A DNA stretch of 57,253 bases from assembly GCA_024280475.1 (NCBI GenBank), contig JAJRQA010000246.1:1-57253 (forward strand). Direction: 5' to 3'. The stretch comes from Alphaproteobacteria bacterium. GTDB taxonomy: Bacteria > Pseudomonadota > Alphaproteobacteria > Rhizobiales > JAKIUO01. The position numbers were made by a program, and so were the translations under genes. How positions within the stretch are numbered: the first letter of the stretch is position 1; every line of letters begins with the position of its first letter. Shown in pieces: positions 16,914-27,005 of this stretch. The notes beneath the pieces are model-generated. The model made no database searches and was not told the DNA's origin. It was given only the letters and a program-made list of their open reading frames with translations.

Positions 16914-19616
16914 TTATTCATGGCCATTTTCCAGATCTTTGAGTGCATAAAGCGCATCAAGTGCGTCTTTGGGGGTCAACTCATCAAGATGCAGCTCCTT
17001 GAACGCTCGCTCCAGAGCGCTGTCCCTGGCGCTCGGTCGCACACTTTGAGGACGCGTTGCGGCAAACAGGGGCAGCTCTTCAATCATCTCCGCTGGTTTT
17101 TTACGATCACTTGCCTGCTCCAGCAAAGCCAGGACCTCTGAGGCACGAGAAATCACACTAGTGGGCAATCCCGCCAGGCGCGCCACCTGAATACCATAAG
17201 AACGATCCGCCGTGCCAAAAATCACCTTATGCAAAAAGATGATCTCGTCCCGCCATTCCTTGACCGACACCGTGACATTGGCGGCCCGCGCCAATTTTTG
17301 CGTGAGCGCCGTCAGCTCATGATAGTGGGTGGCAAACAGGGCCCGGCATTTATTGATTTCGTGCAGATGCTCGATGGTCGCCCAGGCGATTGACAAACCA
17401 TCATAAGTCGCTGTTCCGCGGCCAATCTCATCCAGTATGACCAGGGATCGCTCACTGGCCTGATTAAGAATGGCGGCGGTTTCCACCATCTCCACCATAA
17501 AAGTCGAGCGCCCGCGCGCCAGATCATCTGAAGCGCCAACTCGCGAGAACAACCGATCGACAAGTCCAATATGGGCCTTGTTTGCAGGCACAAAACATCC
17601 CGCCTGAGCCATAACAGCTATCAAGGCATTTTGCCTCAAGAAAGTCGATTTACCCGCCATATTGGGGCCGGTCAGCACCCATAAACGGCCGCGCATATCA
17701 TCGCGGTCCCCTTCGGCAAGGACACAATCATTCTCGATAAACGGCCCGTTATTCTCCTTGACCAGGGCATGTTCAACGACGGGGTGACGCCCCCCGTCAA
17801 CGGCAAAGGCCAAACTGTCATCAATCTTTGGGCGCACATGGTTCTGCTCTTCGGCCAATTGCGATAAGCCCCCATAAACATCCAGTTCCGCAAGCGCATG
17901 AGCGGCCGCACCAATCACAGCTTGAGCGGCCAGAATATTCTTTGTCAGATCGCTGAACAAATCCAGTTCAATGGCCAGTGCCCGCTCGCGTGCCGTTGTT
18001 ATCTCTTGCTCCGCCTTTGACAATTCAACCGTTGTAAATCGCACCGCATTGGCCAATGTCTGCCGATGCACATAAGTTTCACTCAAGGGGAGCTGCATCA
18101 AGCGTTCACCATGGACGGCTGTCACCTCGATAAAAAATCCGAGCACATTATTGTGGCGCACCTTGAGGTTTTTAATATCGGTGTCTTTCGCATATTTTGA
18201 TTGCAGTTCCGCAAGCACCTGACGGCTTTCATCGCGCAAGCGCCGCACTTCATCCAGTTCAGGTCGATAGCCCTCAGCGATAAAGCCGCCTTCACGCGCC
18301 AGAATTGGCAATTCGTCCACCAGCGCCCGCGATAGTTCGTCGAGCAATCGCTGATCGAGTGCGCCAAGCCGTGTGACGATGCTCGTCAACGTTTCTGGCA
18401 AACCGATACATTGAGACAAGCGTGAAGCAATATTGGCCGCTTGCGCCAACCCTTTCAAAACAACGCCAAGGTCTCGGGGTCCACCGCGCGCCACAGAAAG
18501 TCTTGCAATAGCCCGTGCCATATCGGGCGTCGATTTAAGCTGGGTACGCACATCATCGCGCAGCCTGGTATCCTCAAACAAAAACGAAACGCCATCGAGC
18601 CGCCGCTCTATCAGCGCAACCTCCATCAAGGGCGCGGATAAACGAGAAGCCAGTTCCCTTGATCCAGCCCCCGTCAAGGTCCGATCCGTAGTGCCGAGCA
18701 AGCTGACCTGGCGCTCTCCTTTTAGCGAAGACAATAATTCCAGATTAATGCGGGTGGCAGCATCAATCACCATGGTGCCTTGCGTGCTGCGCCGGCGCGG
18801 CACGCCAAGAACCGGAAAATGCTCGATCTGGGTGAGCTCCACATAACGCAACAGGGCGGCTGTTGCAGCAAGTTCAAGACGCGAAAAATCTCCGAAACCA
18901 TCGAGCGCCCCCACCTGCAAATGCTTTTTCAGCTGAGCCGTACCGGTGCGGCTGTCAAAAGATATGGCCGGTTGAGGTGACAAGGTGGCGCTGATCTGAG
19001 TGGCGATGGCCTCTACATCCAATCCGCTTTCATCCCCCCCCAGCTCCTTGTCAGAGATCAATATTTCGCGCGGCATCAAGCGTACCAGCTCGCCCGCCAG
19101 ATCCGTTACGCCAGACAAGCAAATTTCGAAATCACCAGTTGAAATATCGAGGGAGGCCAGCGCTACCTGCTCGCCGCTTTTGCCGCGAAAAATCGCCGTC
19201 AAAAAATTGTTTGTGCTATTGTCCAGCAAATTTTCTTCGGTGATGGTGCCAGGGGTAACAAGGCGGACCACATCGCGTTGCACCACCGCCTTGGCGCCGC
19301 GCTTTTTAGCCTCGGCAGGATCTTCCATCTGCTCGCAAACCGCGATCTTGAAGCCAGCTTTAATGAGTTTTTGCAAATAACCATCGGCGGCCCGCACCGG
19401 CACCCCGCACATGGGAATGGCTTCCCCCATATGCTTGCCTCTGGTGGTCAAGGTAATGCCAAGGGCCTGCGAGGCGACTTCCGCATCGCCAAAAAACAGC
19501 TCGTAAAAGTCCCCCATCCGGTAGAATAAAAGACTATCCAGATTAGCAGCCTTGATCTCCAGAAACTGCGCCATCATTGGCGTTGTCTGCGCGTCGGATT
19601 TTTTTGCTACAGCCAT
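16914..19616 (-). CDS. mutS: DNA mismatch repair protein MutS
   Basis: 900 residues, full length. The N-terminal mismatch-binding domain carries the FYRMGDFYELF motif (the Phe-x-Glu type wedge). The connector, lever and clamp follow. The C-terminal ABC-type ATPase has Walker A GPNMAGKST (about residue 648) and Walker B VILDEIGRGTATYDG. It recognises base mismatches and small loops and recruits MutL. Divergent from maeB, sharing the region 19617-19819. A short C-terminal segment ends in DALYALKDLENGHE. Confidence 0.97.
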   Translation of the reverse strand: MAVAKKSDAQTTPMMAQFLEIKAANLDSLLFYRMGDFYELFFGDAEVASQALGITLTTRGKHMGEAIPMCGVPVRAADGYLQKLIKAGFKIAVCEQMEDPAEAKKRGAKAVVQRDVVRLVTPGTITEENLLDNSTNNFLTAIFRGKSGEQVALASLDISTGDFEICLSGVTDLAGELVRLMPREILISDKELGGDESGLDVEAIATQISATLSPQPAISFDSRTGTAQLKKHLQVGALDGFGDFSRLELAATAALLRYVELTQIEHFPVLGVPRRRSTQGTMVIDAATRINLELLSSLKGERQVSLLGTTDRTLTGAGSRELASRLSAPLMEVALIERRLDGVSFLFEDTRLRDDVRTQLKSTPDMARAIARLSVARGGPRDLGVVLKGLAQAANIASRLSQCIGLPETLTSIVTRLGALDQRLLDELSRALVDELPILAREGGFIAEGYRPELDEVRRLRDESRQVLAELQSKYAKDTDIKNLKVRHNNVLGFFIEVTAVHGERLMQLPLSETYVHRQTLANAVRFTTVELSKAEQEITTARERALAIELDLFSDLTKNILAAQAVIGAAAHALAELDVYGGLSQLAEEQNHVRPKIDDSLAFAVDGGRHPVVEHALVKENNGPFIENDCVLAEGDRDDMRGRLWVLTGPNMAGKSTFLRQNALIAVMAQAGCFVPANKAHIGLVDRLFSRVGASDDLARGRSTFMVEMVETAAILNQASERSLVILDEIGRGTATYDGLSIAWATIEHLHEINKCRALFATHYHELTALTQKLARAANVTVSVKEWRDEIIFLHKVIFGTADRSYGIQVARLAGLPTSVISRASEVLALLEQASDRKKPAEMIEELPLFAATRPQSVRPSARDSALERAFKELHLDELTPKDALDALYALKDLENGHE

Positions 19617-19819
19617 AGGCCCTCATCAAACCACCTCGTTCAATGCCAACTCATAACCTATTGGGGCGGGCAACAAAAAGAGAAAATGGAATAAGCGCCC
19701 CATTCCTCTTGACGATCTTTGATTTCGTGTCTTCTCTATGGTTGAGATCTACACAGGCTGGTCCTATGGTGATTTCTAACAGTTTGATAAAAAAGCCAAT
19801 AATTACACGCGAGAACAAT

Positions 19820-22099
19820 ATGCCATCACGCAAAGACAAACTTGGATGTACCGACGAAGACGCCCTTAATTTCCATACCATGCACGGCAAACCGGGCAAG
19901 CTGGAAATCTGTCCCACAAAACCAATGGCAACGCAGCGCGATTTATCGCTTGCCTATTCCCCAGGCGTCGCCGCCCCGGTGCGGGCCATCGCAAAAGATC
20001 CTGGCAAAGCCTATGACTATACCAACAAAGGTAATCTGGTTGCTGTCATCACCAATGGCACCGCTATTCTTGGCCTTGGTGATCTGGGCGCTCTGGCCTC
20101 CAAACCGGTGATGGAGGGCAAGGCCGTCTTGTTCAAGCGCTTTGCCGATGTCGATAGTATCGATATCGAAATAGATACTGCGGATGCCGAGCAGTTTATC
20201 AATGCGGTGCGCTATCTGGGCCCAAGTTTTGGCGGCATTAATCTCGAAGATATCAGTGCCCCCAATTGTTTTATCATCGAACAAAAGCTGCGCGAAGTGA
20301 TGGATATCCCGGTTTTTCATGATGATCAGCACGGCACGGCGATTATCTCGGCAGCCGGTCTCATCAACGCCATTGATCTCACCGGACGTGACATCAAAGA
20401 CATTCGCATGGTGGTCAATGGTGCGGGAGCTGCGGCTATTGCTTGTATTGAGCTGGCCAAAAGCATGGGCGTACCCCACCAGAATGTGACGCTGTGCGAT
20501 AGCAAGGGCGTCATCTACAAGGGGCGCCAGGAGGGCATGAACCAATGGAAATCGGCCCATGCCATAGAAACCGATGACCGCACACTTGAAGAGGCCATGA
20601 CCGGAGCTGACGTGCTCTATGGCCTGTCTGTGGCGGGCGCCATTTCTGCGCAAATGGTGGACAAGATGGCGGAGCGGCCAATTATTTTCGCCATGGCTAA
20701 TCCGGACCCGGAAATTACCCCCGAAGAGGTGTTGGCGATACGCCCTGACGCCATCATGGCAACCGGGCGCTCCGATTATCCCAATCAGGTCAATAATGTG
20801 CTGGGCTTTCCCTATATTTTTCGTGGAGCTCTGGACGTGCGGGCCAGTGCCATCAATGATGCGATGAAAATTGCTGCTGCCCATGCCCTTGCGGAGCTGG
20901 CGCGTGAAGATGTACCAGACGAAGTCGCCGCCGCCTATGAGGGTGCCCGCCCCCATTATGGCCCAGAATATATTATTCCAGCTCCCTTTGACCCTCGCCT
21001 GATCCAAAAAATTCCCGCCGCCGTCGCAAGAGCTGCGATGGACACAGGCGTTGCCAACAAGCTGATCGTTGACATGGACGCCTATGAGGCCCGTCTGTCC
21101 GGTCGCCTTGACCCCGCAGCTTCCATTTTGCAAACGATCTTCACCAAGGTCAGGCGCGACCCAAAACGGGTGGTGTTTGCCGAAGGAGAAGAAGAACAGG
21201 TGGTGCATGCTGCCAACGCCTTTTTGAACGCCGGCCTTGGCCAACCAGTGCTCGTTGGACGCGCCGAGAAAATCGAACAGGCGTTTGAGCAAGCTGGTAT
21301 CAAGCGCCCCGCAGAAATTGAAATTCAAACCGTCGAAGCGGGAGAAGGCAACAAGCAATATGTTGATTTTTTCTATAAGCGCAACTGGCGCAAAGGCTTC
21401 CTCTATCGCGATTGCGCCCGTCTGGTGCGTCTCGATCGCAATGTGTTCTCGTCTTGTATGGTAGGCATGGGGCATGCGGACGCCATGGTCACCGGCCTCA
21501 CCCGCAACTGGTATATCTCTTATAAAAACATCCAATATGCCCTTGATGCCAAACCTGGCCGCACGGTCATCGGGGTCACCCTGGCGATCAATAAGGGACG
21601 CACAGTATTGCTGGCAGATACCGCCATTCACGAGACCCCAAACCCCGAGCAATTGGCTGACATCGCTATTGAAGCTGCCAGAGCCGCACGCCGTTTTGGT
21701 TATGAACCCCGCGTTGCCTTGCTGGCCTATTCAACCTTTGGATATCCCAAGGGGCAAAGCGCCGGGCGCATGAAAGAAGCGATCAAGATCCTCGATCAGC
21801 GCGGCGTCAACTTTGAATATGATGGGGAAATGGCCGCCGATGTGGCTCTGTCAGAAAAAGCCATGGCTGCCTATCCGCATTGCCGTTTGTCACAGCCTGC
21901 CAATGTGCTGATCATGCCGGGCTGGAATTCGGCCTCGGTTTCCATGAAAATGCTGGAGACGCTAGGTGGCAGTACCGTCATTGGTCCCATGCTGGTAGGG
22001 CTTGAAAAGCCCGTGCAAATCGCCAACTTTGGCGCAAGTGATAGCGACCTGGTTAACCTGGCCGCCATCGCCGCCTATGACGCCGCAGAAAAGAACTAA
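19820..22099 (+). CDS. maeB: NADP-dependent malic enzyme fused to a phosphotransacetylase-like domain
   Basis: 759 residues from the ATG at 19820 ([20 protein letters not shown]); the frame is open from 19643 but the extra 59 residues look unrelated. Residues about 1-430 are the malic enzyme part: [40 protein letters not shown] and [11 protein letters not shown]. Residues about 435-755 are a phosphotransacetylase-like domain ([34 protein letters not shown]). In MaeB this domain usually has no catalysis but binds acetyl-CoA and regulates. It decarboxylates malate to pyruvate, which fits with the glyoxylate-bypass genes nearby that make malate. The next gene starts 66 bp later. Confidence 0.95.
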   Translation: MPSRKDKLGCTDEDALNFHTMHGKPGKLEICPTKPMATQRDLSLAYSPGVAAPVRAIAKDPGKAYDYTNKGNLVAVITNGTAILGLGDLGALASKPVMEGKAVLFKRFADVDSIDIEIDTADAEQFINAVRYLGPSFGGINLEDISAPNCFIIEQKLREVMDIPVFHDDQHGTAIISAAGLINAIDLTGRDIKDIRMVVNGAGAAAIACIELAKSMGVPHQNVTLCDSKGVIYKGRQEGMNQWKSAHAIETDDRTLEEAMTGADVLYGLSVAGAISAQMVDKMAERPIIFAMANPDPEITPEEVLAIRPDAIMATGRSDYPNQVNNVLGFPYIFRGALDVRASAINDAMKIAAAHALAELAREDVPDEVAAAYEGARPHYGPEYIIPAPFDPRLIQKIPAAVARAAMDTGVANKLIVDMDAYEARLSGRLDPAASILQTIFTKVRRDPKRVVFAEGEEEQVVHAANAFLNAGLGQPVLVGRAEKIEQAFEQAGIKRPAEIEIQTVEAGEGNKQYVDFFYKRNWRKGFLYRDCARLVRLDRNVFSSCMVGMGHADAMVTGLTRNWYISYKNIQYALDAKPGRTVIGVTLAINKGRTVLLADTAIHETPNPEQLADIAIEAARAARRFGYEPRVALLAYSTFGYPKGQSAGRMKEAIKILDQRGVNFEYDGEMAADVALSEKAMAAYPHCRLSQPANVLIMPGWNSASVSMKMLETLGGSTVIGPMLVGLEKPVQIANFGASDSDLVNLAAIAAYDAAEKN

Positions 22100-22160
22100 C
22101 AAGTTTGACAAGTTCCTTACGTTAGTTCTATCTTTGTTCTAAACTCGAGTCATAAGGAAC
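22092..22160 (+). promoter_or_regulatory. Two interleaved inverted repeats covering the ribosome site of the GST-like gene
   Basis: AGAACTAAC (22092-22100) pairs with GTTAGTTCT (22121-22129). GTTCCTTA (22112-22119) pairs with TAAGGAAC (22153-22160), which contains the ribosome site of the gene starting at 22166. The order of arms is interleaved, so both helices together would form an H-type pseudoknot. It begins at the maeB stop codon. Function is inferred. Confidence 0.35.
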
Positions 22161-22165
22161 ATGAC

Positions 22166-22876
22166 ATGCTTGAACTGCACCAGTTTGCTCCTCATTTTGG
22201 ATTGCCAAATGCCAGTCCCTTCTGCATGAAAGTTGAAACTTTTCTACGGCTGGCAGGAATTGAATATAAAACAGTAGACGTTACTGACCCACGCAAGGGG
22301 CCAAATGGCAAGGCTCCGTGGATTGTCGATCAGGGCGAAACCATTCCTGACAGCCGTTTTATTATCGAATATCTCAATCGCAAACATGGCTACCCCTTGC
22401 GCAATAATCTGAACAAAGAACAATTAGCCCAGCATCACATACTCACCCGCATGTTGGATGAAAGCACCTATTGGGGCATGGTTCATGAACGCTGGGTCAT
22501 CCCAGAAAATGCGGAAATAACCCGCGATACTTTGCTGGAATTCATTCCCAACCCGATGCGCAAACTGGTTTTCTTGCTTGGCCAACGCAGTATCAAAAGC
22601 GCTCTGCACGGACAAGGAACCGGGCGTCTATCACGAGAGGAAATCACGACTCTGGCCAAACATGATATTGATGCGCTATCTGATTTTCTAGGCGACAAGC
22701 CCTATTTTGGCGGAGACAAACCCGCTGAAATAGACGCCACAAGCCTCGCCTATATTGCCGGTTTCATCACTCCGAAAATCAGCTCCAAAATTGGCGACTA
22801 TATCAAAACCAAAGAAAACCTGGTGGCCTATCACAAACGCCTGATGAAAGAAATATTTCCTGATCTTGCAACATAA
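22166..22876 (+). CDS. Glutathione S-transferase-like protein (metaxin/Tom37-type)
   Basis: 236 residues. Residues 1-75 form a thioredoxin-like N-domain (NASPFCMKVETFLRLAGIEY, GKAPWIVD, IPDSRFIIEYL) and the rest an all-helical C-domain ending KRLMKEIFPDLAT. The Cys in SPFC lies where GST-fold proteins place a Ser, Cys or Tyr. The overall look is that of the bacterial failed-axon-connections/Tom37-like GST group, whose substrates are not known. The ATG at 22166 is preceded by AAGGAAC, which lies in a candidate RNA stem. It is 66 bp after maeB and may be read through from it. Confidence 0.82.
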   Translation: MLELHQFAPHFGLPNASPFCMKVETFLRLAGIEYKTVDVTDPRKGPNGKAPWIVDQGETIPDSRFIIEYLNRKHGYPLRNNLNKEQLAQHHILTRMLDESTYWGMVHERWVIPENAEITRDTLLEFIPNPMRKLVFLLGQRSIKSALHGQGTGRLSREEITTLAKHDIDALSDFLGDKPYFGGDKPAEIDATSLAYIAGFITPKISSKIGDYIKTKENLVAYHKRLMKEIFPDLAT

Positions 22877-22905
22877 AAAGGGGCCCGAGTAAATTCAGGC
22901 CCCTT
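22874..22905 (-). terminator. Terminator downstream of the globin-coupled chemotaxis gene
   Basis: AAGGGGCC (22878-22885) and GGCCCCTT (22898-22905) pair around a 12-base loop. On the minus strand the stem is followed by TTTTT, so it mainly ends the gene at 22933; it may also stop the convergent GST-like transcript. Confidence 0.8.
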
Positions 22906-22932
22906 ATGAATTTTGACCAAGAGTACAGGCAA

Positions 22933-24279
22933 TTACGCTGCTTTAACGTCGGCAAGAAACTTCGTTACGCTTTCCTCCAGCTGACCGCCCTGTCTGGATA
23001 AACCTTCAACAGAGACGAGCAGTTCGTCAGCAGCCACAGCATTTTCACCTGCAGCAGATGACACACTGCCGATATTTTCGGTAATAAGGCTGGTTCCTTG
23101 CGCCGCATCTTGTGCGCTGCGGGCGATTTCGCTGGCGGCTGCATTTTGTTCGTCAACCGCTGCGGAAACGGCAACAGTTGCTTCATTGATCTCGCCAATC
23201 GCCTCGCCAATCGTGGCGATGGCGCTCACGGCTTCAGCGGTTTCCGTTTGCACGCGCTGAATATGAGAGGCGATATCCTGGGTTGCCTTGGCGGTTTGAT
23301 TGGCCAGTGATTTCACCTCTTGTGCGACCACCGCAAATCCTTTGCCAGCATCCCCCGCTCTTGCCGCTTCGATGGTTGCGTTCAATGCCAGCAGATTGGT
23401 TTGTTCCGCGATATCTTGAATAAGCACCGTCACCTCGGATATTTTTTCCGCAGCCTGTTCAAGATTGCGGATCTGCGTATTGGCATTTTCCGCCTTGCTC
23501 ACCGCATCATTGGCACGCTCGCTCGAATGGCTCAATTGACGGCTGATTTCCATGATAGAGCTGGTCATCTCTTCAGCCGCCGCTGCAACAGTTTCCACAT
23601 TACCCGTGGCCATACCAGCGGCATCCGATACCTGTCCGGTACGCGCGCTGTTTTCCTGTGCCACTGCTTTCATGGAGTTGGCCGTTGCCTGCATTTCATT
23701 GGTCGCTTCACCAATGCCTTGCGCAATCGACCCAATGTTCTGCTCGAAATTGATAGAAAGTTGCTGCAGTGTTTGCTGTTTTTCAGCTTCCCCTTCAGCC
23801 AGATAAATCGAAATGGCGAAATCCATATCAAGCATCGCGGCTTTAGTCACCGCGCGCATGGCATCCGCGCGTTTTTCAACATTTCCAGAACCAAAAGTGC
23901 TGGAAAATTGCGCCGACAGAACCGCCGCCAGCTCCCCAAGAATCATCGAATATCCAGCAATATACCAGCGAGGTTCAAGACCGATCCGGTGATGGGTCAT
24001 GCCAATCCGTTGCACTGCTGTCACATAGCTGTCGTCAAAACGACCCGTTAAGATATTAGCCCAGTGAGTAGCCTGGGCGTTCTTGGCTCCTTCAATCATC
24101 GTGTTCGATGCAAACATGCTCTGGACTTCAGGATAACTGGAAATATGATCGTAAAACGCCCCCAGAATTCGCGGTAGCTCGGGCTCCAGGATGGGCTTGA
24201 TCTCAGCAAGTAAGTCTCTGGTTTTTTGATCTATTTTTAAGAATTGCAGACGTTGATTGAGCTGAATATCATCGGTCAT
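22933..24279 (-). CDS. Globin-coupled methyl-accepting chemotaxis receptor (HemAT-like)
   Basis: 448 residues from the ATG at 24277-24279, which has GGGG at a suitable distance; an in-frame ATG 12 bases upstream is an alternative. Residues about 10-165 are a protoglobin sensor. H96 ([17 protein letters not shown]) aligns with the proximal haem His of HemAT. Residues about 190-445 are a chemoreceptor signalling domain with the hairpin tip [18 protein letters not shown]. No membrane segments are present, so it is a cytoplasmic aerotaxis-type receptor sensing O2 or another gas. It would signal through CheA/CheW, which are not in this window. Flagellar flhA lies at the far end of the window. Confidence 0.93.
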   Translation of the reverse strand: MTDDIQLNQRLQFLKIDQKTRDLLAEIKPILEPELPRILGAFYDHISSYPEVQSMFASNTMIEGAKNAQATHWANILTGRFDDSYVTAVQRIGMTHHRIGLEPRWYIAGYSMILGELAAVLSAQFSSTFGSGNVEKRADAMRAVTKAAMLDMDFAISIYLAEGEAEKQQTLQQLSINFEQNIGSIAQGIGEATNEMQATANSMKAVAQENSARTGQVSDAAGMATGNVETVAAAAEEMTSSIMEISRQLSHSSERANDAVSKAENANTQIRNLEQAAEKISEVTVLIQDIAEQTNLLALNATIEAARAGDAGKGFAVVAQEVKSLANQTAKATQDIASHIQRVQTETAEAVSAIATIGEAIGEINEATVAVSAAVDEQNAAASEIARSAQDAAQGTSLITENIGSVSSAAGENAVAADELLVSVEGLSRQGGQLEESVTKFLADVKAA

Positions 24280-24466
24280 GGATTGCCCCATTTAATTGTA
24301 TTGATTAATTCTACACTTTAAAAGTGAATGATTAACGAAGTATGACCGCTAAACAACAGCCCTAGCGAACCCCATTGCCCATCACTTTCGTTGATTCGCT
24401 ATTACCGTCGAGTTAAAAACTGAACGTCAGACACAAGAAAAGGAAAAACCCCATGGCAGGCTTTAC

Positions 24467-24559
24467 AAACACAAAAGCCGCACCATCAATATCGCCGCCT
24501 TCTCGATTTTTGGGCCGGTGTTTTTTGTCAATCTGGGTATAAAACCGCTATTTGACTGA
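24467..24559 (+). pseudogene. Possible remnant of a cation/proton antiporter gene
   Basis: The 538-bp gap 24280-24817 has no intact gene. One plus-strand frame reads TINIAAFSIFGPVFFVNLGI then KPLFD and stop. It resembles the conserved FFAPIFFVxxGL membrane helix of CPA2-type Na+/H+ antiporters. It has no plausible start and is only about 30 codons. It could be chance. The rest of the gap is AT-rich and featureless apart from a terminator at 24759-24789. Confidence 0.22.
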
Positions 24560-24753
24560 CCAACACTGGTTTCTATTATTCCCCATAACCGATTTTAATC
24601 CTGATCTCATTCTGGTCCGAACGCAGATAAATTTACCCCCTCCTTTCAAGTGGCTTTAAGCCGTTGTTGATGATCATGAAAACAGCGCGAAATAACAGAT
24701 ACGCATCTATCAATATCGTCTTTGGATCAAGAACGCTCATGGCTCAATGAACA

Positions 24754-24789
24754 CAAAAAAACCCTCTCCGCTTTTCGCGAAGAGGGTTT
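24754..24789 (-). terminator. Terminator downstream of nhaD
   Basis: AAACCCTCT (24759-24767) and AGAGGGTTT (24781-24789) form the stem, and on the minus strand it is followed by a run of seven T. It lies about 30 bp after the antiporter stop at 24818. Confidence 0.88.
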
Positions 24790-24817
24790 GTTGTTTTTCT
24801 TGGAGCCAGAAAATTTC

Positions 24818-26338
24818 CTAGCTGCCATTGAGCCAGATATGGACCCAGATGCTGGCAGCGTAGCCAAGGGCGATGACCGGCATCCATTTGAGATGGCCAC
24901 CAAAGGTATAAAACCCCCGTGCCTGCCCCATCAGCGCAACGCCAGCCGCTGAACCGACAGACAAAAGCGAGCCGCCCACACCAGCTGTCAAGGTCACCAG
25001 CAACCACTGAGCGTGGTTCATCTCTGGCTGCATGGTCAGCACTGCAAACATTACGGGGATATTATCGACAATAGCCGACAGGATGCCCACAAGGATATTC
25101 GCGTTGGTTGGCCCAAGGTCGGTATACATGATCTGCGACAAGCCGGCCAGATAGCCGATAAAGCCAAGACCACCGACTGCCAGAACAACACCAAAGAAGA
25201 ATAACAATGTATCCCACTCGGCCATCGCGACTTTTTCAAACACTTCCAACGGCGCTTCCTTGACCCGCCTTTGCCCCATAACCTGCGCGGCTGTTTCGCC
25301 CGCGCCATCTCCCGCTTCCAAACCCAGTTTTCTCGACTGGCGTTTGCCGTAGATCTTGCGCAGATAATAGCTGTAGAACTGCAGATAAGCCAGACCCGTC
25401 ATCATACCAAGCATTGGTGGCAGATGCAGGAAGTTATGGAAAACAACCGCCGTTGTAATTGTCATCAGGAACAAGAAAACAATCCCCATCGCCCCTGGCT
25501 TCATATGGGTTACTTCATCACCATCAGCCGCTTTGGGCTTGGAATTTGGCAGGAAGAAACTCATGATCGTTGCCGGGATAATCCAGTTGACCACTGAGGG
25601 AATAAAGAGCGCAAAGAACTCTTGAAACTGGACAATGCCTTTTTGCCAGACCATCAGCGTCGTGATGTCACCAAAGGGTGAGAAGGCCCCACCGGCATTG
25701 GCCGCCACGACAATATTGATACAGGCCATCAAAACAAATTTGGGATGCACACAGCCAGTTGTCCGGCCGCTGTCATCCTTGGTGCAATCAACCGCCATGA
25801 TCACCGCACACATCAGCAATGCTGTCGTCAGATTGTCTGCAATGGGTGAGATGAAAAAGGCCAGAACCCCGGTCAGCCAGAACAATTGCTTGAGCGTGAA
25901 CCCTTTTTGCACCATCCACGAGCGTAGCGCCATAAACACGCGGCGCTCACCCATTGCATTAATGTAGGTCATGGCCACCAGCAGGAACAAGAACAGCTCT
26001 GCATATTCAAGAATATTGTGGCGGACTGCCACTTCGGCTGCATGGGGAAGATTATTGTTGGCATATTCCCAGCCGATCATTGCCCAGATAATGCCAGCTG
26101 CGAGAATGACCGGTTTGGATTTTCGCAAATGCGTCACTTCTTCGAGCATCACAAGCATATAGGCGATGACAAAAACGGCAATCGCTGCATAGCCAACCCA
26201 GTGATTGGTCAAATCAAGCGTCTTGCCAGCTGCGCCCTCGGCTGCAATCGCGATTGACGACAACATGCTCAAACTGAAAACGGCAGCAAAAAACACAAAT
26301 AATTTTCTGACTAGTCGCTCTTTGTCATTAAAATTCAC
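24818..26338 (-). CDS. nhaD: NhaD-type Na+/H+ antiporter
   Basis: About 506 residues from a GTG at 26336-26338; the frame is open to an ATG at 26440 but that leader looks non-coding. A signal-like first helix (KLFVFFAAVFSLSMLSSIAIA) is followed by about 12 membrane segments. Typical NhaD stretches are ADNLTTALLMCAVIM, NIVVAANAGGAFSPFGDITT, AIVDNIPVMFAVLTM and GVGGSLLSVGSAAGVALMGQ. It exchanges cytoplasmic Na+ or Li+ for protons at the inner membrane, which suits a marine or saline habitat. A strong terminator follows, and no partner gene is adjacent. Confidence 0.9.
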   Translation of the reverse strand: MNFNDKERLVRKLFVFFAAVFSLSMLSSIAIAAEGAAGKTLDLTNHWVGYAAIAVFVIAYMLVMLEEVTHLRKSKPVILAAGIIWAMIGWEYANNNLPHAAEVAVRHNILEYAELFLFLLVAMTYINAMGERRVFMALRSWMVQKGFTLKQLFWLTGVLAFFISPIADNLTTALLMCAVIMAVDCTKDDSGRTTGCVHPKFVLMACINIVVAANAGGAFSPFGDITTLMVWQKGIVQFQEFFALFIPSVVNWIIPATIMSFFLPNSKPKAADGDEVTHMKPGAMGIVFLFLMTITTAVVFHNFLHLPPMLGMMTGLAYLQFYSYYLRKIYGKRQSRKLGLEAGDGAGETAAQVMGQRRVKEAPLEVFEKVAMAEWDTLLFFFGVVLAVGGLGFIGYLAGLSQIMYTDLGPTNANILVGILSAIVDNIPVMFAVLTMQPEMNHAQWLLVTLTAGVGGSLLSVGSAAGVALMGQARGFYTFGGHLKWMPVIALGYAASIWVHIWLNGS

Positions 26339-26493
26339 CACCTGAAAAGCCCCCACTTTATTTGTTTCGCTACAGGATGCTTCAAGAGCGCGCCTGATTC
26401 GCATTTTGCAAATATGCCCCAGACTGTACCAGCTCTGCAACCAGAGATTGTCGGACAGAGGCTACAACCGTTGAAAACTTGCAAAAAACCCAA

Positions 26494-26522
26494 CAAAAAG
26501 GCCCGGAAAATTCCCGGGCCTT
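26494..26522 (-). terminator. Terminator downstream of the cytochrome c gene
   Basis: AAGGCCCGG (26498-26506) pairs with CCGGGCCTT (26514-26522). On the minus strand it is followed by TTTTTGTT. It lies 49 bp after the cytochrome stop. Confidence 0.85.
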
Positions 26523-26570
26523 AAAGCAGTTCAAAGCGGGTATGTTCCGCCATTTTTCGTCTCACCAGGT

Positions 26571-27005
26571 TTACTTGGCAACAAATGTTTTCAAATAAGC
26601 AATGATATCAGCGCGCTGCTGAGGTTTTTTCAAACCGGCAAATGCCATTTTAGACTTGCCTTTAGGCTTGCCACCTTTTTCAACAATAAAGGCTTTAAGC
26701 GTTTTGTTCATACCTTTTTTGTCGAGATATTTATCCAGCGTTGCTTCGTCCCAAACAAGACCAAGCTCGGCAGCACCTTTGACAAGTTTAGAATATTTGA
26801 ATTTTTCAGCAGAACCGGCTTTGCGACCAACAATCCCATTCAGCTGTGGGCCAACGCCGTTTTTGGCTTTGTCGCCAACCTTGTGGCAGGCTTTACATTT
26901 ATTAAAGATTTTTTTGCCTTTGGCAACATCACCTTCAGCATGAGCGACACCTGTAAACGAAAACAGAGCCAGGGCAGCAAAAGTAATTTTCACAATTTTC
27001 ATCAT
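26571..27005 (-). CDS. Periplasmic class I c-type cytochrome (cytochrome c2-like)
   Basis: 144 residues. The start MMK follows GGAGGAG at a good distance. A Sec signal peptide (KITFAALALFSFTGVAHA, cleavage near residue 23) leads into a monohaem domain with C37-K-A-C40-H41 and a late Met ligand candidate in KSKMAFAGL. It is Lys-rich, as in soluble c2-type electron carriers that dock to bc1 complex and terminal oxidases. The closing helix RADIIAYLKTFVAK is typical. It is a single-gene unit with its own terminator. Confidence 0.93.
   Translation of the reverse strand: MMKIVKITFAALALFSFTGVAHAEGDVAKGKKIFNKCKACHKVGDKAKNGVGPQLNGIVGRKAGSAEKFKYSKLVKGAAELGLVWDEATLDKYLDKKGMNKTLKAFIVEKGGKPKGKSKMAFAGLKKPQQRADIIAYLKTFVAK

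Noticed and set aside
16643..16960. Longer start for the small acidic protein (105 residues)
   Set aside because: The added 24 residues overlap mutS and lack a ribosome site; AGGAG favours the start at 16888.
19943..21652. 569-residue open frame antisense to maeB
   Set aside because: It lies wholly within the malic enzyme gene on the other strand, is rich in His/Gly/Arg of compositional type and has no ribosome site or domain. It is a codon-bias shadow.
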